A stretch of DNA of 64,000 nucleotides from Andreprevotia sp. IGB-42 (GTDB taxonomy: Bacteria > Pseudomonadota > Gammaproteobacteria > Burkholderiales > Chitinibacteraceae): positions 1 through 64,000 of the forward strand of contig NZ_WXTX01000004.1 of assembly GCF_009848685.1 (NCBI RefSeq), given 5' to 3'. Position 1 is the stretch's first letter; each line of letters begins with the position of its first letter. Below are positions 62,774 through 64,000 of this stretch, piece after piece. The translations under genes and the position numbers were made by a program. The notes under the pieces were generated by a model. The model worked only from the letters and a program-made list of their open reading frames with translations. It was not told where the DNA came from and made no database searches.

Positions 62774-64000
62774 ATGCTGTTGCCGGATAGCCGCGCGATG
62801 ACGGAAACCCGCATCTGGCGCGCATTGGCGCTGTTCTGGCTGCTGGTCCTGCTGCTTTCCGCCGGCTGGCTGGTGCTCAACCGCGCAGAGCTGGCCCGCA
62901 AGCTCGATACCGATCTTTTTGCGCTGCTGCCGAAGAACGAACACGACCCGGTTGCCGAGCAGGCCATGGCATCGATGGCGCGCACGATAGAAGGCAAGCT
63001 GATTGTGCTGGCTGGCAGCACGGACCGGGGTGCCGCAGAACGCGCCGCGGATACCCTGTCGGCGGCGCTCGGCACGCTTCCGGTCACCGCGCAGCAGCAA
63101 GAATTCGATCTGGCCAGCCTGCGCGATTTTTATGCGCAGTACCCGGGCGTACTGCTCACGCCGGCCGACGATCAGGCATTGCAACAATCTGCGCAATACT
63201 GGTACGGGCGTGCATTGCAGAACGCGTATGCAACCGTGGCGCCCAGCGGCCTGGCCTGGCAGGACGATCCCTTCGGTACCTATGGCAACTGGCTGGCCGG
63301 CCTGGGTGATCTGTCGCGGGTACGCCCAGACGGTGGACGGCTGTGGGTGGAGCAGGATGGCAAACATTACGTAGTACTCATGTATGCACTGCGTGGCAGT
63401 GCTTTCTCGCTGAAGGATCAGCAGATCGTGGCGCATGGCCTGGATGCGGCAATTGCCCGCGCACGCGCGGACGACGCAGGTATCAGCATCCTGCGTGCTG
63501 GCGTGGTGCTGCATGCCGCCAGGGCCGCAGCACAGGCAGAGCGCGAGATGTCCACCATCGGTCTGGGTTCGCTGCTTGGCATCGTGCTGCTGGTTTTGCT
63601 GGTGTTCCGCGGCTGGCGAGCATTGCCGCTGGTTGCGCTGTCGATCCTTACCGGCACAGTGATCGCACTGGCACTGACCTTCGCCATCTATCCGCGCGTG
63701 CACATGCTGACGCTGGTGTTCGGCGCCAGCCTGATCGGCGTGGCGGTGGACTACAGCCTGCTGCTGCATAGCACCAGCCTTGGCGCACAGGTTTCTGCCG
63801 GACGCCGGCTGGAGCGCTTGCTGCCCAGCCTGCTGATTGCCACCGTGTTCACCACGCTGGCCTATCTGTGCCTGATGCTGACGCCGTTTCCCGGCCTGTC
63901 GCAGATGGCTGTCTTTGCCGCCACCGGCATTGCCGCTGCGTGGCTATCCGAGTTGATCTGGTACCCGCGGCTGGCGCCCGCCCGGCTGGAGCCGGGCCCG
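62774..64000 (+). CDS. MMPL/RND-type exporter, partial (aryl polyene cluster)
   Basis: 409 codons to the window end, no stop reached. N-terminal membrane helix (about 14-36), a periplasmic porter-like domain (about 40-250), then a block of membrane helices (GLGSLLGIVLLVLLVFRGW, then a helix rich in GVAVDYSLLLHS, the proton-relay segment typical of RND/MMPL proteins). Full proteins are about 750-800 aa. Probable exporter of the polyene lipid from inner membrane to LolA. In-frame ATGs at 62774 and 62798; the first is 6 bp after the LolA stop. Confidence 0.9.
   Translation, partial: MLLPDSRAMTETRIWRALALFWLLVLLLSAGWLVLNRAELARKLDTDLFALLPKNEHDPVAEQAMASMARTIEGKLIVLAGSTDRGAAERAADTLSAALGTLPVTAQQQEFDLASLRDFYAQYPGVLLTPADDQALQQSAQYWYGRALQNAYATVAPSGLAWQDDPFGTYGNWLAGLGDLSRVRPDGGRLWVEQDGKHYVVLMYALRGSAFSLKDQQIVAHGLDAAIARARADDAGISILRAGVVLHAARAAAQAEREMSTIGLGSLLGIVLLVLLVFRGWRALPLVALSILTGTVIALALTFAIYPRVHMLTLVFGASLIGVAVDYSLLLHSTSLGAQVSAGRRLERLLPSLLIATVFTTLAYLCLMLTPFPGLSQMAVFAATGIAAAWLSELIWYPRLAPARLEPGP

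Overview
The window is high-GC, densely coded bacterial chromosome. Several things point to a betaproteobacterium of the Neisseriales, probably the chitin-degrading Chitinibacteraceae (Chitinibacter, Silvimonas, Andreprevotia, Jeongeupia type). These are the tRNA-Tyr/Gly/Thr cluster, the hemA-prfA pair, an aryl-polyene cluster with an ammonia-lyase, and above all three large secreted proteins that carry paired chitin-binding (CBM5/12) domains on Pro/Thr-rich linkers. The taxonomic placement is inference from gene content; no marker gene was compared with a database. No rRNA, CRISPR array, insertion sequence or prophage was seen.

Layout. 1-1500: tRNA-Tyr, -Gly and -Thr on the minus strand behind a strong stable-RNA promoter, a gene-less 1 kb block with a hexamer tandem repeat, then tRNA-Phe. 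2.1-11.3 kb: an Ig-like lipoprotein, an alkyltransferase-like protein, ilvD, lgt, DUF456, corA, Ppx/GppA phosphatase, phoU, rpiA and a MarC protein. 11.3-21.7 kb: signalling and transport genes (a periplasmic binding protein, a five-PAS diguanylate cyclase, a three-gene ABC-2 exporter, an acetyltransferase, an AraC regulator, and a GlxA/FtrA-type regulator divergent from a rhodanese).

21.7-27.5 kb: chitinase 1, a divergent TPR protein, and a TonB receptor with a DUF2946 protein. 27.6-36.7 kb: gltBD, an SMP-30 protein, hemF, and a periplasmic copper chaperone (PCuAC) with a second DUF2946 protein. 36.8-41.4 kb: a chitin-binding M60 (enhancin-type) metallopeptidase and chitinase 2. 41.9-49.8 kb: panD, a zinc-ribbon protein, an RNB exoribonuclease, an ADH/old-yellow-enzyme/SDR operon divergent from its LysR regulator, and a membrane protein. 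49.9-54.1 kb: a BOF-fold protein, prfA-hemA and a Kef-type antiporter.

54.2-64.0 kb (window end): the first part of an aryl polyene biosynthesis operon, whose genes mostly overlap by 4-13 bp. It holds a ketosynthase-like protein, two acyltransferases, two acyl carrier proteins, a membrane protein, a ligase-dehydratase fusion, a glycosyltransferase, an aromatic ammonia-lyase, a thioesterase, a LolA-like carrier and an MMPL exporter cut by the window end. The main condensing, ketoreductase and further dehydratase genes are expected just beyond 64 kb.

Functional themes. (1) Extracellular chitin and glycoprotein attack by two GH18 chitinases and a chitin-anchored M60 protease, with conspicuous palindromes in the promoter regions. 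(2) Probable copper handling split over two loci, each with a DUF2946 gene. (3) An aryl polyene pigment that starts from an ammonia-lyase product. (4) Housekeeping metabolism: branched-chain amino acids, glutamate, heme, pantothenate, phosphate.
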